Assembly: GCF_021347895.1 (NCBI RefSeq)
Contig: NC_067135.1
Coordinates: 310,001-374,000, forward strand
Reading direction: 5' to 3'
Source: Acanthochromis polyacanthus
Lineage: Eukaryota; Chordata; Actinopteri; Pomacentridae
Length of the DNA stretch: 64,000 bases
A program made the translations under genes and the position numbers. Within the stretch, counting starts at the first letter, position 1. Every line of letters starts with the position of its first letter. The notes under the pieces were generated by a model that was not told where the DNA came from, did no database searches, and saw nothing but the letters and a program-made list of their open reading frames with translations. Positions 1 to 11,575 of this stretch are shown here, piece after piece.

Positions 1-137
1 AAAGAACACGATAGAGGCACTAACTACAAGAGAAATGCAGGTCTTTTATTGACAAACATACACACACAACAACACTTTCATTTAATTTTATTAGTATGTA
101 TTATTATTCATTGTATCATTTCATAGTATCATAGTAT

Positions 138-199
138 CGCTGGAAAGCAAATCTCGTTACGAAATCGTGCGATTTTGGAATGAGATTTGCTTTCCAGCG
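138..199. repeat. Perfect 18-bp hairpin
   Basis: CGCTGGAAAGCAAATCTC at 138-155 is repeated as its exact reverse complement at 182-199, with a 26-nt spacer. A fold-back remnant of a small transposon is one possibility; no flanking duplication was identified. Confidence 0.6.
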
Positions 200-630
200 T
201 CCTGAGATTTGGATACAGACCACAACAAAGAGCGATCGCCAGGTAATGTGGAGGTTTTCGTTCACTTCTCATCTCTAGTATGTTGTGGGACACTCTTTGA
301 GACTATCTGAGTCGGTCAGTGTGGGGAAAAAAGCACATTAGGGCGAACTTTGACGCGGGGGGGGGGGCAAGTTGCCCCATACTTTTCACTAGCTGAGCTG
401 CTAGCTGAGCTGCTCAGCCATAGACATATATACGTAGACGTCTCATTGACTGCGGCCGCCCACTCCAGCGGTGTGCCTGCAGTGCCTCTATCTTGGATCG
501 GGGCCACTCGCTCCTACAATGCATTACTTCCATAGAGGAATGATGTGCTTATACAATTAAAGTTGTCATAAATCGCTCAATTCTCAAGCAATTTTGACAG
601 AGTTTGCTTGTAGCAAACGCCAGACATGCT

Positions 631-659
631 AGATAGATAGATAGATAGATAGATAGATA
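631..659. repeat. (AGAT)n microsatellite
   Basis: About seven uninterrupted AGAT units, seen directly. Confidence 0.9.
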
Positions 660-1143
660 TAAATAAATTTAAAAAAACAAAACAAACAAACAGAAAATGT
701 TCAGATGTGCTCAGGTTTTTATTAACTTTACATTTACGGCTTTACATTGCATTGGAAAATAGTTCCATCATAAATCAGGGCTATTATTAGATCTATCAGA
801 TGCTGTATTCTAAGCCACCAATTACTGCAGTAAGTCTGTTTTTTTCTTTGTAACAGGCTGTTGCTAGGAACGCTAGATTCATAACATCGAATTTTAAACA
901 AAAAATTGTCTCAGATTAGTTATTTCACCGGTAAGCAGCTGTGTAATACACAGGATGATGTAGAGAGCTGACATTGCTGACAATGTCCGCAAGACTGTGT
1001 CCACAAAAAAAATCGAAAATTTCCATCCCCGAAATCTGGATGACTTCAATGCCAAGAAGCGATATAAAATCCTCTGGAGAAGGACCCCAGAGGACAGCGG
1101 CTGATATTATATATTATGGGCAAATTTTAAAATTGGCAGGTAA

Positions 1144-3021
1144 AATGATCAAAAGATGGCGGCGCACACAGTTGCTGCGGCTCGGTGCTCTCTCTCAGTC
1201 GGCGATTGTTTTTTTGTCTCATGTTCTTTTTGTCTGTTCAGTGTTTCTGTCGCACGAACAATATCTATAGCTGGCATGATCTCCTTAACATAGGGGTCGG
1301 TTGCGAACGGAGTATAACTGCCAAGTTTCTCCACACACACAAGATACCGGTGGACATAGCACGGCACCCCGGCTCCCTGTGGATTATCATCCCCGCTGGG
1401 AAGAGGCGAAGGCGGCGCAGAGGGAGGAGGCAAAAACGGGGCTGCAGGGCCGGCCCGCTAACCAGGCTACAGAGGCAGCCACTTCAACCTCTGCTTCCCA
1501 GCATATTTCTCGCCAATGCTTGGTCTCTTCCCAACAAAATGGATGAACTGAGACTACAGATTGCAACCAACAATGTCGTGAAGGATAGCTGCATTCTACT
1601 CTTCACGGAGACCTGGCTTCATCCACTCATCCCGGACTCGGCGAAGGAGCTAACAGGCTACACCGCACAGCGACAAGACAGGACATGGAGCTCCGGTAAA
1701 AACAGAGGAGGGGGGCTGTGTGTGTACGTGAATAACAGCTGGTGTACGAACACAGTGACTGTGGACAACCACTGCTCCCCGAACTTGGAGTATGTATCTG
1801 TGAAATGCAGACCTATTTACCTCCCGAGAGAGTTCTCTGTGGTAATGATAACGGCTGTTTACATCCCACCGGACGCTAATGCTAAGGTGGCTAGCAGCCA
1901 TTTGTATAGCAGCATTGGCTCCCAGCAGAGTAAATATCCTGACGCTGTACACATAGTAGCTGGGGACTTCAATCATGCCGACTTGAAAACAGTACTTCCT
2001 AAATTTTACCAACATGTCAAATGCACAACCCGCGGAGATAAAACTCGAGACAAGGTCTACTCTAACATCAACCTTGGCTACAGGGCAAAACCACTACCTC
2101 ACCTGGGCCAGTCTGACCATTTGTCTCTACTGTTAATATCCGCATATGCCCCCCTCAGGAAAAGTACACCCACCATCATGAAGACTGTAACGACTTGGCC
2201 TGATGGAGCCTCTCAACAGCTGCAGGACTGCCTCGAGAGGACGAACTGGGAGGTGTTTTTCCATCACGATCTGGAGATGTTTACAAGCAGTGTAGTGCGA
2301 TACATAAGCCACTGCACAGCCACTGTTACAGTGGAAAAACAGATCCGGGTCTATCCCAACTAGAAGCCCTGGATGACCCGGGAAGTCCAGCGGCTGCTGA
2401 GAGCGAGGAACACCGCCTTCAGGTCTGGTGACCAGGTCCTCTACTCTGCAGCTCGAGCTGACCTGAAGAGAAGCATTAAAGGGGCCAAGTCGGATTATCG
2501 GAGGAGGATTGAGGTATACCTGGAAAGTAACAGCAGCAGGCAGGCGTGGCAGTGAGTCCAACAGCTCACCAATTACAAATCCACCTTGGGAGCAGCTGAG
2601 GGTGAGGCCTCGCTGGCAGAGGAGCTTAACAACTTCTTTGCCCGTTTTGAGGTGGTATCACCCAATTCAGCCACACCACACTCCATGGTCCTCAGTAACT
2701 TCTCCCTCACAGAATATGAGGTGAGGCGTACTCTGTGTACCGTGGACCCAAGGAAGGCTGCTGGGCCCGATGGAGTGCCCGGGCGTGTGTTAAAGGACTG
2801 TGCTGATCAGCTCGCTGGAGTCTTCACAAGGATCTTCAACCAGTCCTTGGCTGAGTCCATTGTCCCACCGTGCCTGAAATCCTCCATCATTGTCCCCCTG
2901 CCCAAGAAACCTCATATCTCCAGCCCCAACGACTACCGGCCAGTCGCTCTCACCCCGGTGGTGATGAAATGCTTTGAGAAGCTGGTCCGGGGCCACATCA
3001 CATCACACCTGCCAAAAGGCC
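1144..3021 (+). mobile_element. Truncated LINE: AP endonuclease and start of RT
   Basis: A non-LTR retrotransposon reading frame runs from about 1,185 to 3,021 with two in-frame stops (2,361-2,363 and 2,553-2,555). The first part is an AP-like endonuclease: SLPNKMDEL, TETWLHP, a GGGLCVYV stretch, GDFNHAD and finally GQSDHLSLLL, in the family order. The second part is the entry to reverse transcriptase (KAAGPDGVPGRVLK, then NDYRPVALTPVVMKCFEKLV). The RT is cut before its catalytic motifs by the retroviral LTR at 3,022. The style resembles teleost CR1/Rex1-like elements, but the clade is tentative. The element is not functional as it stands. Confidence 0.85.
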
Positions 3022-3363
3022 TGTTTTAAGGAAAAATTGTAGGTAATAGGTCATTTCGAACCAACATACAGAAGGTCATCCCTTGACTCCAATTGGAGAC
3101 ACACAGAAGCACACCAACTGCTCAGACAGACAACTATTTGCTGATATAAAAACAACAACAAGGTTAGATCCTGTCTCTTTTCCCTTTCAGACAGTATAAA
3201 CCCTGCAAGGACAGAGAGACTCCTCAGAGTTGATACTGACAATGCACTTGTTATGTCAATTCTCCTGAATTCAGTAAAGCATTTTTCTCTACATCAGTCA
3301 TCTGAGTGTTCCTGAGTTCACCTTCTGTGTTTCCTCACCTGACATCGCAGAAATTCCCTAACA
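3022..3363 (+). repeat. 5' LTR of the endogenous retrovirus
   Basis: Begins TGTTTTAAGG and ends CCCTAACA. A TATA-like box (TATAAACC) lies near 3,195 and a possible variant poly(A) signal (AGTAAA) near 3,274. It matches 15,350-15,689 almost throughout. The start carries two extra T residues compared with the 3' copy. Confidence 0.92.
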
Positions 3364-4059
3364 AATTGCCGTCACGAACAGGATCTCCACACAACAAAGA
3401 CTGGTAAGTGTGCAAATTTTTAAAAATTTTGCAACCTACCATGTCTGAGTTTGGCGAGATTATGTACCTGTTAAAACTTTCTAACCAAATTTAGAAGTAA
3501 TATTAGACCTGCGATCGTCAGATAGGCAATTTGGACATTAAATGTTAGTCGGCTCACGAGGCAAGTCCGGCGCAGTACGCATGTGGATTTCAGTTAGATG
3601 TCTTTTCGGATTTTAGGGGTCTCAGACCAGTGCTAAATTTCTGATTCGGACTTGGGGTCATTTGACCAGTGCTAAATTCTACAAAGCGTTAGGATCGAGT
3701 GGGATACCTGGGTCGCCTTTCGGGGAAGGGTAGACTCAACCTTAGGGCACACCCTATAAGCGTAAAGACGCAGTGTAATGCAGTGTAATGCATTAGGTTG
3801 AGGGGGTGTCCAGCCTTTGGTTCAGTGGGGTTTTAAGACTCAGAGGAATATTGTACCTGAGCTAGGTCGTGCGCAGACCTACAAATTCAATACGTTGAAG
3901 GATGATACTCAGATCCAAAACTTGAAAATCCACGTTAAGTTTGAGGAAACTCCATTTATGATCACACTCACAGGAGCTCAGCTGCAGTTGAGAGGAATGT
4001 GTATCCGTCTATTGTTTGTTTCCATTCTTGCTGGTGTGTGTGTGTGAGTGCTGATAACC
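3364..4059 (+). other. Retroviral leader with possible PBS and splice donor
   Basis: Directly after the LTR, about 3,364-3,385 (containing GCCGTCACGAACAGG) occupies the position of a primer binding site; the tRNA is not identified. CTG|GTAAGTGTG at about 3,403 is a good splice donor placed as in retroviral leaders that make spliced env mRNA. No intact reading frame of interest is seen before the gag start. Confidence 0.55.
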
Positions 4060-4500
4060 ATGGGTGCTTCACAGTCCAAGATAGATGACACTCAAAGCTC
4101 AAAAAAAAAAAAACCACACACACAGGAAAAATCCATTTCTACATCTAAAAGTAAAACAGATGCATCCACACATAGTGGTCCTGTAAACGATCCTCAATCT
4201 GAAACATACCGAGTGTGCTTTCCTATGGAAACTCCGGCTGGAGAAATAGGAAGGGTGAAAGGCTGGCGTTATGTTGTACCTTTTAGTTGTCAGATGTGTA
4301 AATGGACTAAAGAGGAATGGCCATATGTTGGTTCTTTTGATTCAGAGAAGCTTGATTTTGCCGCATCAAAGCACTTTGGTGATCCACAGTGGGATCATGC
4401 ATAACTTGAGTGAATGTGTGAAGATCTGGATTGACTACGCAGATGAAAGAGATGCTGAGAAGGGCAGTGACAAGCGGTGTGAATACAATCGAATGATTTA
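4060..4500 (+). pseudogene. Retroviral gag remnant (myristoylated N terminus)
   Basis: An ATG at 4,060 opens with MGASQSK, a classical N-myristoylation signal for a matrix protein, followed by a lysine-rich stretch and a matrix-like segment (VKGWRYVVPF, CQMCKWTKEEWPYVGSF). The frame stops at 4,402-4,404. Gag-like sequence continues in another frame to about 4,500 (LSECVKIWIDYADERDAEKG). No capsid or zinc-knuckle region was recognised afterwards. A DNA element at 4,644-5,401 follows. Structural protein of a dead provirus. Confidence 0.7.
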
Positions 4501-4643
4501 AATGCCATCAAATTACTGCAGATTAATGGCTCATCACTTCAGAGACGAGTGACCAGGTTCTGGTTTAGCCAAGACAGGTTTGTCAATATCAATACTGGTG
4601 CTTTTCCTCAAAATAGAAAAGTCAGAATTCAATCAAACTTTGA

Positions 4644-5401
4644 CCCCTAAATTCCACATAACGCGAAAGCGCTGCGCCGCGCAGCGGAACGGAGCGCAGC
4701 CGTCTTGCTCCAAAAGTCAAAGCACACAGCAAGCGCTGCGCAGCGGCACGCCGTCCGGATGGGGAGGGCTGCTCCTCAGAGAGGCGCTCGTGTGAACAGC
4801 GATATCACGCGATAAAACACATGATATAAACAGAAAATAAATAAACCACACCTCATTTCGCTTCTACAAGGTCGCTCTGCTTGACCCAGCCACATTGCTC
4901 TGTGATTTATACTTCTAGCATGGTTGAGTACATGATTTATGTTTTGATCTCAAATGAGTGCTTTTCTTTATCCAATAGTTAATTTTGTATGGTTTATTCT
5001 ATATAAAAAACGGTAATTTCTCTTGTCCATGGTGTCGTGTTGTATCTGGGACCCTGTTGACCTGATGCTCGTGCCTCCGGAGGTGTAATAACAACATATA
5101 GGAAAAAAATTACGTCCGTGAGGTCGTGCATTGTGTTTTATTTTGGAAGTTCCGGTTTAAGTTCCTGTGTGGTGCTTTCTCAACGACATTGAATTTACGA
5201 GGTTTTGAAGCGGCGGCGCAGAAAATAGAACTGAAGCGAATCTCCAGCGCTGTGGCGCTTCAGAGACGTGGTGCTGGCATTCCGCAGCTGTGCAGTGGAA
5301 TTTGTTTGATAGAAGAGAATGGGTTGTAAGTGCTGCGCAGTACGATTCAAGAGCGCGGCGCTGCGCGGCGCGGCCGTTTCGCGTTATGTGGAATTTAGGG
5401 G
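4644..5401. mobile_element. Non-autonomous DNA transposon inside gag region
   Basis: Terminal inverted repeats of about 25 bp: the left end starts CCCCTAAATTCCACATAACG and the right end is its reverse complement ending at 5,401. Both sides are flanked directly by TGA (4,641-4,643 and 5,402-5,404), which fits a 3-bp target duplication. Length 758 bp. CpG-rich subterminal parts flank an AT-rich middle. No transposase is seen. The 3-bp duplication recalls PIF/Harbinger, but TGA is not the usual TWA. Confidence 0.7.
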
Positions 5402-5404
5402 TGA

Positions 5405-6035
5405 GGGTACTTTGGATGCTGGTTTTAATGTCTGAACTTCATGTTAAATTTGTTGAGGTATCATCTTCCTTATTACTGTCACAGTATTGCTCACAGAGAG
5501 TAATCTGCTGAGAACCCAAAATAAGTGTCACAGATAAATCTCGTTTTTATTTCTGACTTAGTTACACGAATAAAAAACCCTGGCCAAGAATATAGCTGTG
5601 TTTACAAATTTTTAGTTTAAGTTTTGATAATATTCTAATTTGGGGTAAAACATACATTCATATATTTATATAACTACATATATTAGTGGATGACATTTTA
5701 ACCTATGGTTTCTGTTTGACTCTATTTCTTTTAAAAATGTAGTTTACCTTTTAAATATTGGCTCATATAGTGGTTTAAGTCACATTATATTTTCCTTTTT
5801 CTAAGCTTTGGAAGTCAGTCATGATAAAAAAAAAAGAGAGAATGTGGTTTGCGTGTGTTTTGATGTAAAAAAGTATGTAAAAATTGTAGTTTTCTCTCTT
5901 TAAAATGCGCGTTGTATCATACGTGAGTGTTATACACGTCTGTTGGGAGAAATATAATAATGCTTTCATAATTTTGTTGTCCAAGAAATAAATTAGTGTT
6001 GTTTTTGTTTTTGCCGTTTTCAACCTGTAAAAAGT
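5405..6035 (+). other. AT-rich retroviral interior without recognisable coding
   Basis: Between the inserted element and the protease remnant the sequence is AT-rich with stops in all frames. Position suggests decayed gag (capsid/nucleocapsid), but no motif supports that. Confidence 0.4.
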
Positions 6036-6359
6036 TTGCAGCAGAGACCTTGGCCGGCTCCTCCCCAGTGGCTAGGAAGGCCACAGGAGGCAGAAACAGT
6101 TTCAGAACCTACTCTCCAATCTGTAAACATCAGGATCTCTAATTCTCCATCTGAAAGTCCTACTATGCTAGTTGAAGTAGATGGTACTAAAATTGAAGTA
6201 TTGATTAACAGTGGTGCAACACTTTCTGCTGTGTCAGCAGATAATGCTTGTATTCCCACAACTCACACAGAACCATTTTCTGAACAAATTTCAGTTTCAG
6301 TAGCAAGAACAGATGTTCAACATTCCTTTCTGATTTCTGCAGGAACACCTCTGGGTTGA
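6036..6359 (+). pseudogene. Retroviral aspartic protease remnant
   Basis: The stretch TMLVEVDGTKIEVLINSGATLSAVS has the layout of a retropepsin active site. The catalytic Asp of the D(S/T)GA motif is replaced by Asn (INSGAT), so the enzyme would be inactive. The frame ends with TGA at 6,357-6,359. It lies between gag and RT, as expected for pro. Confidence 0.75.
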
Positions 6360-6808
6360 TAGGCAGAGACCTTCTCTGTAAATTACATGCTAGTATTCTC
6401 TGTACTTCAAATATAGTGATTTTCTTTATTGCTGGACTTTGGGAAATAACATCTAACAAGCAACAATATGATTTCAAAAACATTCCAGCAATCTGTGTTC
6501 TGTTGTTTGTCTGCTTGCTGTAAATGGCAGCAGATTTATTATAAACAGTCCTGCCGTTTAGGAACAGAAACTGTGATAAAAGTCACAGTAACAATAAAAA
6601 AACAGCTGAACTTAAAATTGTCTTTTCATATTGTGTCAGGTGTTCTCTTATTATTATTTTAATAAATCATGATTTTATGTAGGAGACACTAACTTTATAG
6701 TTTCATTGCTTTGTTGGACTTACAAAAATGTCAACAGGGTGAACTTTTCCATAGTTCCATTGTAAAATTTTCCACAAGCTGTGCTTCATTGGTGTCTGCT
6801 ATGAGACA
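6360..6808. other. Retroviral interior, no clear coding
   Basis: AT-rich, stop-dense sequence between protease and the inserted fold-back element. Nothing else is supported. Confidence 0.4.
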
Positions 6809-7371
6809 ACACGGTCTCACGGGGATTCGTGAAACTGTCACGTCAGTTTTTGTTTCGGTTTCGTGCGCACCAACACGATGTCGTCATGTTTTTCGTGCCG
6901 CTCACCACGAGCGAAACCCGCTGTGGTAATCACATCTGAAAGTGGTTTATACCGGCGGATTCATGACGATCTAAGCTGTCCATTGGCGTTTGCGGCCGCT
7001 ACCGCGGCCAGATGTCTGGCAGCCGCAATGGCGGCCGCGGCAGCGGCCGCAAACGCCGATGGACAGCTTAGATCGTCATGAATCCGCCGAATTTGCATAG
7101 GAATTTAAAGAATGTCCGGCGGCCACAGCGGCGGCCGCAGCGGCGGCCGCAGCGGCGGCCGCAGCGGCGGCCGCAGCGGCGGCCGCAAACGCCGATGGTC
7201 AGCTTAGATCGTCATGAATCCGCCGGTATAAACCACTTTCAGATGTGATTACCACAGCGGGTTTCGCTCGTGGTGAGCGGCACGAAAAACATGACGACAT
7301 CGTGTTGGTGCGCACGAAACCGAAACAAAAACTGACGTGACAGTTTCACGAATCCCCGTGAGACCGGGCTG
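6809..7371. mobile_element. Fold-back DNA element with NotI-like GC core
   Basis: Arms of about 190 bp (6,809-7,000 and 7,185-7,371) are inverted copies. Ends read CAACACGGTCTCAC (left, counting C808 as the first base) and CAGCCCGGTCTCAC (right, reverse complement). TATGAGA flanks both sides (from 6,800 and from 7,372), a 7-8 bp target duplication. The core carries a third arm-end copy (about 7,040-7,090) and five tandem 12-bp GCGGCGGCCGCA units (about 7,127-7,186). No coding. The termini resemble the element at 57,247-63,342, and a 60-70 bp arm piece recurs at 17,817-17,880. Confidence 0.85.
7127..7186. repeat. 12-bp GC-only tandem repeat (5 units)
   Basis: Five copies of GCGGCGGCCGCA, each holding an 8-bp palindrome GCGGCCGC (NotI site). 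It forms the centre of the fold-back element and is CpG dense, in contrast with the AT-rich retroviral surroundings. Confidence 0.9.
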
Positions 7372-7539
7372 TATGAGACCTGTTTTGCAGTGTTGTTGCG
7401 TTGCTGCTGTTAACCCACCTGATGACTATCAAAATGCAGTAAATGCAGTGTCAGGTCTTCTAAAACAGACTGATCAAGTAATTTGTGAAAATTGTATGAT
7501 TATCGGTGCTTAGGCGCATTGCCTGTAAAATAGCTAAAA

Positions 7540-8600
7540 TTGACAGAAGCTCAGAAAATTCTGTACAAAGGTGAAGACACTCTGCCCCACATCAAGGTCG
7601 CTGTGTGGACAGGGGCAGATGAAAAACAACTAACAGCATTGATAAGTAGATACAACGTTCAGACGCAGACTGTCGTCAGTCCTCTGACAGCTGGTGTAAA
7701 ATCCTTGGGAGATGATGTGTTTTTGTTTAGGCTACCACAGCCTATCACTCTCCCTGAGAGTTTGTTTGTATTACAGCAAGTGCCTTTCACTGAGTCATAG
7801 GGACCTTCCTCTGAATTATCTGAGGTACCCAGTGACCTCTGGGTCAAACACAAGAATCATGTGGGACGTGTGACCACTGCTCCACCTCATGTGGTTACAC
7901 TGGAATCCAATGCAGTTCTGCCTTTTTCAGGCAGTACAATTTACCACAAAGAGCAATTACAGGCATAGAGGGTGTAATTCAGTCCTTCTTAGACCAAGGG
8001 GTGTTAGTGGAAACATACAGCCCCTGTAATACACCTACATTACCAATTCTGAAAGCAAACCGTGCAGATGAATGAAGGTTTGTTCAGGACCTGCAAGCAA
8101 TTAATAATATTGTGGTCCCAACAGCTCCGATTGTTCCAGATACAAATTCAACATGGGCATCTTTACCACCAGATTCTAAGTTTTACAATAGTAAATGATT
8201 TGAGTTCTGCATTTTTCTCTATCCAATAGCATCTAGGTAGTTATTATCTGTTTACATTTACGTACAAAGAGCGTCAGTTGACGTGGACCAGGCTGCCACA
8301 AGGCTATGGTGAGAGTCCTACAGTGTGTGTGGCCGTGGTGGGACGTGATCTAGTTGATTTGCACCTGCCAGGTGGAACTACGCTGCTGTCCTACGTTGAT
8401 GTTCTGTTGGTTGCGTCCCCATCACGTGAGGCTTGCCAGCAGGACTCTGTGCTCCTGTTACAAAGGTTGGCTGAGAGAGGTCACCGCGCCTCGCTGGTGA
8501 AGTTGCAGTTTTGCAGTAAAAGGTCAAGCAGCTGGGTCATGTGTTGTATGAAGACCAACGCATGCTGTCTCCAGAAAGACTGACTCTGTTGAGCAATATG
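7540..8600 (+). pseudogene. Retroviral reverse transcriptase remnant
   Basis: RT-like blocks appear in several frames: an N-terminal part at 7,540-7,880 (DLWVKHKNHVGRVTTAPP just past a stop), FVQDLQAINNIVVP near 8,085 (template-binding region), and at 8,278-8,583 TWTRLPQGYGESP followed by LSYVDVLLVASPS. The catalytic YxDD box reads YVDV, so one of the two metal-binding Asp residues is lost. Multiple frameshifts and stops. This order and style are those of gamma/epsilon-type retroviral pol. Confidence 0.8.
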
Positions 8601-9149
8601 GCTCCCCCAAAGACTAAGAAAGAGATGAATGATGAATTGCTGTCGTCACTGGATCTCTGATTACGCTGCTGTGGACAAGCTGCCACACTGCAGGATGCTC
8701 CTGCTGTGGTACAGTGGACTGAAAGCATGCATAAGGCCTTTGGAGAATAAATGACTGCTCTGATTTCAGCTCTAACCCTGGGTTTGCAAAGACTACACGC
8801 AACCATTTCATCTGTACGTCACTGAACGAGAGGGATTTGCTTCAGGAGAGATAGTGCAAAAGCATGGGTCGCGTTATCGCCCAGTCACATATTACTCTTC
8901 TGGGCTCTGTACAGTGGTATGTGGTATGCCTGCCTGATTAAGATCTGTGGCTGCCATTGCAGAAAGGATGGAGAAATCTGCACCTATAATCTTGACACAT
9001 AACTTTTTTTTCCTATATGCACCACACTCAGTGATACATATCCTAAATGTAGCTGCCACACAACACATAAACCGCTGCACGTAAATCAGGCTACAAGTCC
9101 ATCATTTGGTCCAGTCCTCACATCATTCTAAAGCCAGTCACTGTTCTAA

Positions 9150-9461
9150 ATGTTGTTCCTTCCAATTGCAGATTCAGATGACTATCATGAATGTAAAGTG
9201 GTTATCAGCTGTGGTTCGCCGCCTCGTCCAGATTTGATGCAGACACCAATAGCTAATTCTGACCTCATTCTGTACACAGAGGGGCCAAACAGCAGACCCA
9301 CTGATGTCACATGTCATACAGGTTATGCTGTAGTCAATAACTGTGGGAGATGGTGGAGCTCTCCCCTCAGACACCTCAGCACAAACAACAGAGTTGTTTG
9401 CATTAGTCAGGGCCTGTGTTATCTCCAAGGACAAGGTCTCTACCATCTACACAGACTCTAG
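9150..9461 (+). pseudogene. Retroviral RNase H remnant
   Basis: LILYTEGPNSRPTD followed by CHTGYAVVNNCG matches the start of a retroviral RNase H (normally YTDGSS...AGYAVV); the first catalytic Asp is replaced by Glu. Open for about 100 codons. Downstream of RT and upstream of integrase pieces. Confidence 0.65.
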
Positions 9462-9737
9462 ATTGCATAGGATTTTGCTCATTTTTAGAAATAGAGAGAA
9501 TTTTTAACTTCATGTGGAAAGCCATTAAGACATCATGAGCTGATTAATAACTTAATTAATGCCTTTTTTCTGCCAGAACAGGTGGCGATTGTTAAATGCA
9601 AGACACTGATTTCTGGTTCTGATCCTGTTTCTCTGGGAGACGCGCGAGCGGATGCTGACGTTAATTTCTCACTTAGAGCCACAGAAATAACAAACCATCA
9701 GATAAGTCCTGTTTTAAAGAAAATCTGAATAGAGGCA

Positions 9738-10400
9738 TGTTACGTTTTAAAAAGCCCACATTTCAATTTGAGACTGATCACTTTGACTGACAAAGTTTGA
9801 GTAATGTGAGAGCAATATGCTCGGAATGTACATACATGGTATTCAATTATGAACTACTCATTTTAGACATAGATTAGGAACCATTAACAGAGTGTGTTCT
9901 AATAATTAGCAGATGTGTGTGTAAAACTCAGGTAACTCGAGGCTTGAAGGTTGCAGAGAGTGTTCTGAGAATGATTATTATTCAGTGTGACGCATATTTA
10001 CGGTTATAGCAACAGGGTTATTTTGTACAAGATATATAGACAATGTTGCAAGAACAGGAACATGCAGCTCTTCTACTAGTACACTATGTGCTCTCAATAT
10101 GCAAGACAACTAGAGAGTCAGATAGAAAGGTTACGACACCCAGGAGAGGAGTATAAGTCCCCGGCTACGTAGTTCTTTCTTTGTACTTCGACACAGACAG
10201 ACGCGAAGGAGGCTGTGGGCTCCTGACAGATAGAGCAGATTATATTGTGTGAGTACCCTTGCAAGAAATGATGTTTTGCTGATGTTCTGACTTCTGTATC
10301 CAATAAAGTGTATTTACTCAATCAAACAACTGACTAATTTTTGAATACTTGTTCTTCCTCACCACCCAACTCGGGGAGATGGAGGGGATCAATGATTGAC
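9738..10400 (+). repeat. Possible solo LTR of another element
   Basis: This stretch interrupts pol between RNase H and integrase and has promoter/terminator-like parts in LTR order: TATAAGTCC at about 10,151 and AATAAAG at about 10,302. Ends and a target duplication could not be fixed, so this may instead be decayed pol or an unrelated insertion. Confidence 0.3.
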
Positions 10401-10599
10401 AGGACAAGAGTTTTTTCCCGTCTCAACAGTAAGGAAGAAAAACATCACTTTGATCCTGCAATAAATCAGTAAACTACATAGATTATAAATGATTTAACAA
10501 CACAGGAAGAAGCAAACTACTGTAAAAAGAAAGGTGATCTAACTACGGGTGTTCATGTTTCTCCAGTTTTACTTGTTCAAAAAAAAAGGAAAAAAAAGA

Positions 10600-11400
10600 A
10601 CCAGAATGTACATTTTAAAATTGATTTTCATGCACATGCCAATTTGCCGGCGTTACAAAACCGACATGTTTTCCAAATGGGTAGAGGCTTACCCTACGAG
10701 AAAAGAAGAAAATTAAAAACTCTAGTATTCCGTTCTATATTCCTTTAATAATAATAATAAAAACAACAACTGAGAATTGGAGGAAAAGAAACAAATATAA
10801 TTTTTGGAAGAAGCAAAAGTTTTTCCTTTAATAGATTATCCACTACAGTTTTAAGGAAACTTTCATGATGCACCAAAAAAGTAAACATCTGGTTGATGTG
10901 ATTTCTGGTATTACAGCAAATAAGAATGACAGATTATTTACAATCTTAGATTTAAGAACATCTTTACAACTATTTTCTGTTTTCAAACAATGCTAATGAC
11001 AGAGTTAAAATGGTCTGATGCTTTTCCTATTGTGCTCTATTTAATTCAACAGCGAATTCGACCACAGGACTGAGCCCTCATGAGGTTCTCATGGGACGGC
11101 CGATGTCCACAGGAGCTGTGACCCCACACAAGATCACTCTATTGTGGACTGAAGAATGTATGACTGAGTGTGTGAAATATACTAATATAATAATAACTAA
11201 TATACTAATTGACTAATACCACAAAACATTTTCATTTGCAGGTGGCTGACAGGCTCCTTAAAATATCGGAGGAACTTATTCATCCTTTTCAGCGTGGTGA
11301 TTATGTACTAATTAAATTTTTGGAAAAGAATCTTTGTCTGCCAGGTGGAAAGGTCCCTACCAAGTGCTGTTGGTGACACGGACGGCTGTAAAGGTCAAGG
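10600..11400 (+). pseudogene. Retroviral integrase remnant
   Basis: Short matches in shifting frames: a block near 10,665-10,700 resembling the core-domain segment around a catalytic Asp, FNSTANSTTGLSPHEVLMGR at about 11,041-11,100 (C-terminal part of the integrase core), and GDYVLIKFLEKN at about 11,296-11,335, resembling the C-terminal GPY/F-type module. Stops and frameshifts throughout. Confidence 0.65.
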
Positions 11401-11575
11401 GCCGATCGGAGTAGGTCCACACGACACGACGACCAGCCACGGTCAAAAGGAGGGTTCCCAGCAAAAGTGATGTGGAGGCTGATTCTACTCCTAGTGGTCC
11501 ACCACTATTCCCACAGCAGAGAGTTGAGAGGTGCACCTGGAGCATCTCCTGCTGGAGAGGGCGTCTCACTCCCTG

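Larger units (their letters stand above)
1..1143. other. No gene recognised; hairpin and simple repeats
   Basis: No coding region or known element was recognised here. Visible structure: an 18-bp perfect inverted repeat (138-155 with 182-199), a run of G at about 357-367, and an AGAT tetranucleotide repeat at 631-659. The last part (about 1,140 on) may be the 5' leader of the LINE that follows. Confidence 0.5.
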
